From Pseudoduganella umbonata (GTDB lineage: Bacteria > Pseudomonadota > Gammaproteobacteria > Burkholderiales > Burkholderiaceae_D): a stretch of DNA of 64,000 nucleotides. The position numbers and the translations under genes are program-made. How positions within the stretch are numbered: position 1 is the stretch's first letter; each line of letters starts with the position of its first letter. Under the pieces are notes generated by a model, which made no database searches, had not been told where the DNA came from, and saw nothing but the letters and a program-made list of their open reading frames with translations. Below, in pieces: positions 61,755 to 64,000 of this stretch. The stretch is from NCBI RefSeq assembly GCF_014192225.1, contig NZ_JACHXS010000011.1, positions 186,001 through 250,000 on the forward strand. Reading direction: 5' to 3'.

Positions 61755-62744
61755 TCAGACCGGCCACAGCGGCGGCTCGTCCATCAGCGCCACCTGCTCG
61801 CGCAGTTCCAGGATCCGGTCTTGCCAGTAGCGCTGCGTGTTGAACCATGGGAAAGCGGCGGGGAATGCCGGGTCGTCCCAGCGGCGCGCCAGCCAGGCGG
61901 CGTAGTGCATCAGCCGCAGCGTGCGCAGCGCCTCCACCAGGTAAAGCTGGCGCGGGTCGAAATCCACGAAATCCTCGTAGCCGGCCAGGATGTCGGACAA
62001 CTGCCGCACCATCTCGTGCCGCTCGCCGGACAGCATCATCCACAGATCCTGCACCGCCGGCCCCATGCGGGCATCGTCGAAATCGACGAAGTGCGGCCCG
62101 GCATCCGTCCATAGCACGTTGCCGCCATGGCAATCGCCGTGCAGGCGCAGCAGCGGTACCTCGCCGGCCCGCTCGTAGCAACGGTGGATGCCGTCCAGCG
62201 CCTGGCTGGCCACGCTGCGGTAAGCCTCGACCAGGTCGGGCGGCAGGAAGTCGTTGGCCAGCAGATAATCGCGCGAGTCGATGCCGAAGGTCTCGATGTC
62301 GAGTGCGGGCCGCTCGGCAAATGGCCGTAGGGCGCCGACGGCATGGATGCGGCCGATGAAGCGGCCGGTCCATTCCAGCACGCCGGGATCGGACAGCTCG
62401 GGCGCCCTGCCGCCATGCCGCTCGAATACCGCGAAGCGGAAGCCTGCGAATCCATGCAGCGTGCGCCCGTCGATCGCGAGCGGCGGCACGACGGGAATCT
62501 CCTGCGCGTGCAATTCAGCCAGGAAAGCGTGCTCCTCGCCGATCGCGGCGTCGCTCCAGCGGCCGGGTCGGTAGAATTTCACGACCACTGGCTTGCCGTC
62601 CTCGATCCCGGCCTGGTAGACGCGGTTTTCGTAGCTGTTCAGCGCCAGCAGCCGGCCGTCGCCGTACAGGCCGACGGCCGCCAGGGCATCGAGCACGCAA
62701 TCGGGGCCCAGCGCGGAGAATGGATGAGTAGATGAATTAGCCAT
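61755..62744 (-). CDS. srkA: Stress response kinase A (SrkA/YihE)
   Basis: 329 residues, APH-like Ser/Thr protein kinase. Motifs: NSYENRVYQ early, ATP-lysine [16 protein letters not shown], catalytic [10 protein letters not shown] (Asp in the Brenner motif) and [18 protein letters not shown] metal-binding Asp. In Escherichia coli it counteracts MazEF-dependent death. The start MANSS was used; the open frame upstream has no ribosome site. Confidence 0.95.
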   Translation of the reverse strand: MANSSTHPFSALGPDCVLDALAAVGLYGDGRLLALNSYENRVYQAGIEDGKPVVVKFYRPGRWSDAAIGEEHAFLAELHAQEIPVVPPLAIDGRTLHGFAGFRFAVFERHGGRAPELSDPGVLEWTGRFIGRIHAVGALRPFAERPALDIETFGIDSRDYLLANDFLPPDLVEAYRSVASQALDGIHRCYERAGEVPLLRLHGDCHGGNVLWTDAGPHFVDFDDARMGPAVQDLWMMLSGERHEMVRQLSDILAGYEDFVDFDPRQLYLVEALRTLRLMHYAAWLARRWDDPAFPAAFPWFNTQRYWQDRILELREQVALMDEPPLWPV

Positions 62745-62825
62745 TCGCCATTGTACGGCGGCGGCCCTCGCCATGGCATGGCGACGCGCGTATACTGTCG
62801 GATTACTTTTGAAGAAAGCACTTCC

Positions 62826-63521
62826 ATGCAACTCGACCAGCCACTCTCCGAAAAAGAACTCGACGACCTGGACCAGTTCCTGCTGGGCGAGCGCACCCCC
62901 GAGGATGCGATGACGCTCGACCACCTGCACGGCTACATGACCGCGATCGCGATCGGTCCGGAGACCATCATGCCGGCCGAGTGGATCCCGCGCATCTGGG
63001 GCGACGACGGCCAGCAGGTGCCGAAATACAAGAACGACAAGGAAGCGGACCGCATCTTCAACCTGATCATGCGCTTCTATAACGAAGTGACGATCACGTT
63101 CGAAGTGGCGCCGAAGGAGTTCGAGCCGCTGTTCGTCGAATACGAGGAAGACGGCAAGCCGCTGATGAATGCCGAGGCGTGGTGCTGGGGCTTCTGGGAG
63201 GGCATGGAATTGCGTCCCGGTTCGTGGGACGAGATCTGGGATTCCGAGATCGGTGCCCTGATGCGCCCGATTTACCTGCTGGGTGCCGACGAGATCGAGG
63301 AAGAGGAATTGCCGGAAGTGGAAGACCCGGTCAAGGCGCACAAGCTGGCGCTGGAGATCGAGGCAAACCTGCCGGCGATCCACAAGTTCTGGGTGCCGCG
63401 CCGCAAGGCCGCCGTCAGCACCGTCAAGCGCGAAGAGCCGAAAGTCGGCCGTAACGACGATTGCCCTTGCGGCAGCGGGAAGAAATACAAGAAGTGCTGC
63501 GGGGCCGGGACGGAAGCCTGA
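62826..63521 (+). CDS. yecA: UPF0149 family protein YecA with C-terminal SEC-C zinc motif
   Basis: 231 residues. N-terminal YgfB/YecA domain ([22 protein letters not shown]) and a C-terminal SEC-C zinc motif with [14 protein letters not shown], also found in SecA. Reported family role is ribosome or SecA-related; not proven here. The ATG follows GAAAGCACTTCC, with only a weak ribosome site. Confidence 0.9.
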   Translation: MQLDQPLSEKELDDLDQFLLGERTPEDAMTLDHLHGYMTAIAIGPETIMPAEWIPRIWGDDGQQVPKYKNDKEADRIFNLIMRFYNEVTITFEVAPKEFEPLFVEYEEDGKPLMNAEAWCWGFWEGMELRPGSWDEIWDSEIGALMRPIYLLGADEIEEEELPEVEDPVKAHKLALEIEANLPAIHKFWVPRRKAAVSTVKREEPKVGRNDDCPCGSGKKYKKCCGAGTEA

Positions 63522-63565
63522 TATCGCTGGACAGGCGCTGGGACAAGACCGGGCGCCCTCAGCCA

Positions 63566-63625
63566 GTCATCGCTTAACTCGTCATCGCTTAACTCGTCAT
63601 CGCTTAACTCGTCGTCGCCCTCAGC
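63566..63625. repeat. 15-bp tandem repeats after yecA
   Basis: Three perfect GTCATCGCTTAACTC units, then one degenerate unit, in the 99-base gap between convergent yecA and the ligase gene; no other feature seen there. Confidence 0.92.
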
Positions 63626-64000
63626 CCGTCATCGCGCTCGGGCTGCGGCGCAGCATGAAGCGATGCTTGCCGTTAGCCTGCACGATGTATGGCTGGTTGA
63701 ATACGCAGTGGATTTCATCGAACACCAGCGAGGCCGCGATGCGGTCGACGTACGGCCTGGCCATCGCCGCCTGCTCGGCAGCGCTGAGCGGTACCGTATG
63801 CAGGTTCAGCACCAACGTTTCATCGTCGTACACGATCTGGAAAGAGTGGATGCGGCGATCCTCGCGCAGCAGGAACATGAAGAACTGGTAATGCATCGCA
63901 TTGCCGGCAGCGTCGATCAGGAAATCGTACTGCCGCCCCATTACTTCGTCGATCAGCGGGAAACCGCGGCCGCAACTGCATGTCCGGCCGGACATCTTGA
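63621..64000 (-). CDS. PaaK/CapK-type AMP-dependent ligase, C-terminal fragment (continues beyond window)
   Basis: The frame is open to the right edge. About 126 visible residues carry the C-terminal CGRGFPLIDEVMGRQYDFL segment, in which the TCSCGRG cysteines and Arg-Gly precede the hinge to the lid domain, as in coenzyme F390 synthetase / phenylacetate-CoA ligase-like proteins. The catalytic core lies outside. Substrate cannot be predicted. Confidence 0.7.
   Translation of the reverse strand, partial: KMSGRTCSCGRGFPLIDEVMGRQYDFLIDAAGNAMHYQFFMFLLREDRRIHSFQIVYDDETLVLNLHTVPLSAAEQAAMARPYVDRIAASLVFDEIHCVFNQPYIVQANGKHRFMLRRSPSAMTG

Noticed and set aside
1-64000. CRISPR array
   Set aside because: The tandem repeats seen (9-18 bp) have no spacers and units are too short; no cas genes are present.

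Overview
The window reads as a high-GC betaproteobacterial chromosome segment, most likely from the Oxalobacteraceae (Massilia/Duganella/Pseudoduganella type). This placement is an inference from gene order (glyA-nrdR, ybgC-tolQRAB-pal-cpoB), a type IV minor-pilin cluster joined to rib genes, a PEP-CTERM exported protein and short intergenic tandem repeats. No taxonomic marker gene such as 16S rRNA is present.

Region 1 (1-9.3 kb): the tail of a DUF885 protein, then one long leftward gene train, pilV-pilW-pilX-pilY1-pilE-fimT-ribD-ribE-(secreted HExxH protein), with start/stop overlaps at most junctions. Region 2 (9.5-11.6 kb): nrdR and glyA, leftward. glyA is preceded by a recognisable ZTP (pfl-type) riboswitch and promoter and followed by a terminator. 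Region 3 (11.7-18.5 kb): a YdfG-type dehydrogenase, the complete tol-pal envelope operon and three identical tRNA-Lys(UUU) genes. Region 4 (18.5-20.6 kb): an AT-richer islet with a zinc-metalloprotease-like gene, a glycine-rich toxin-tail remnant and a probable immunity gene. Region 5 (20.6-29 kb): a rhodanese, a secreted metalloprotease with a C-terminal dockerin next to a PEP-CTERM-anchored cohesin protein, a fatty acid desaturase, a YigZ protein and a DUF418 membrane protein.

Region 6 (29-41.2 kb): a SUV3-like helicase, an MFS exporter, a three-gene KaiC-like ATPase/hybrid histidine kinase operon, an isoquinoline-1-oxidoreductase-type molybdoenzyme pair, an amidase and a membrane protein. 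Region 7 (41.3-50.5 kb): a 1546-residue RTX protein, a membrane protein, a TcyP-type cystine symporter, a histidine phosphatase, an NAD(P)H-hydrate dehydratase and a Thr/Gly-rich lipoprotein. Region 8 (50.6-64 kb): a FadL-type porin, an RND pump with its adaptor, a PAP2-like protein, a DUF475 protein, a very long coiled-coil protein with an Asp/His repeat, SrkA kinase, a YecA/UPF0149 protein and the C-terminus of a PaaK/CapK-like ligase.

The most interesting candidate system is the adjacent dockerin-protease and cohesin/PEP-CTERM pair. It looks like a minimal two-component scaffold for holding a secreted protease at the cell surface, and the cohesin gene is preceded by four helically phased 11-bp repeats. 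Other noteworthy items are the KaiC-like module, the toxin/immunity remnant, a prepilin leader built from Lys-Gly-Thr repeats, a family of extragenic hairpins, and eight exactly phased 14-bp repeats between ybgC and tolQ.
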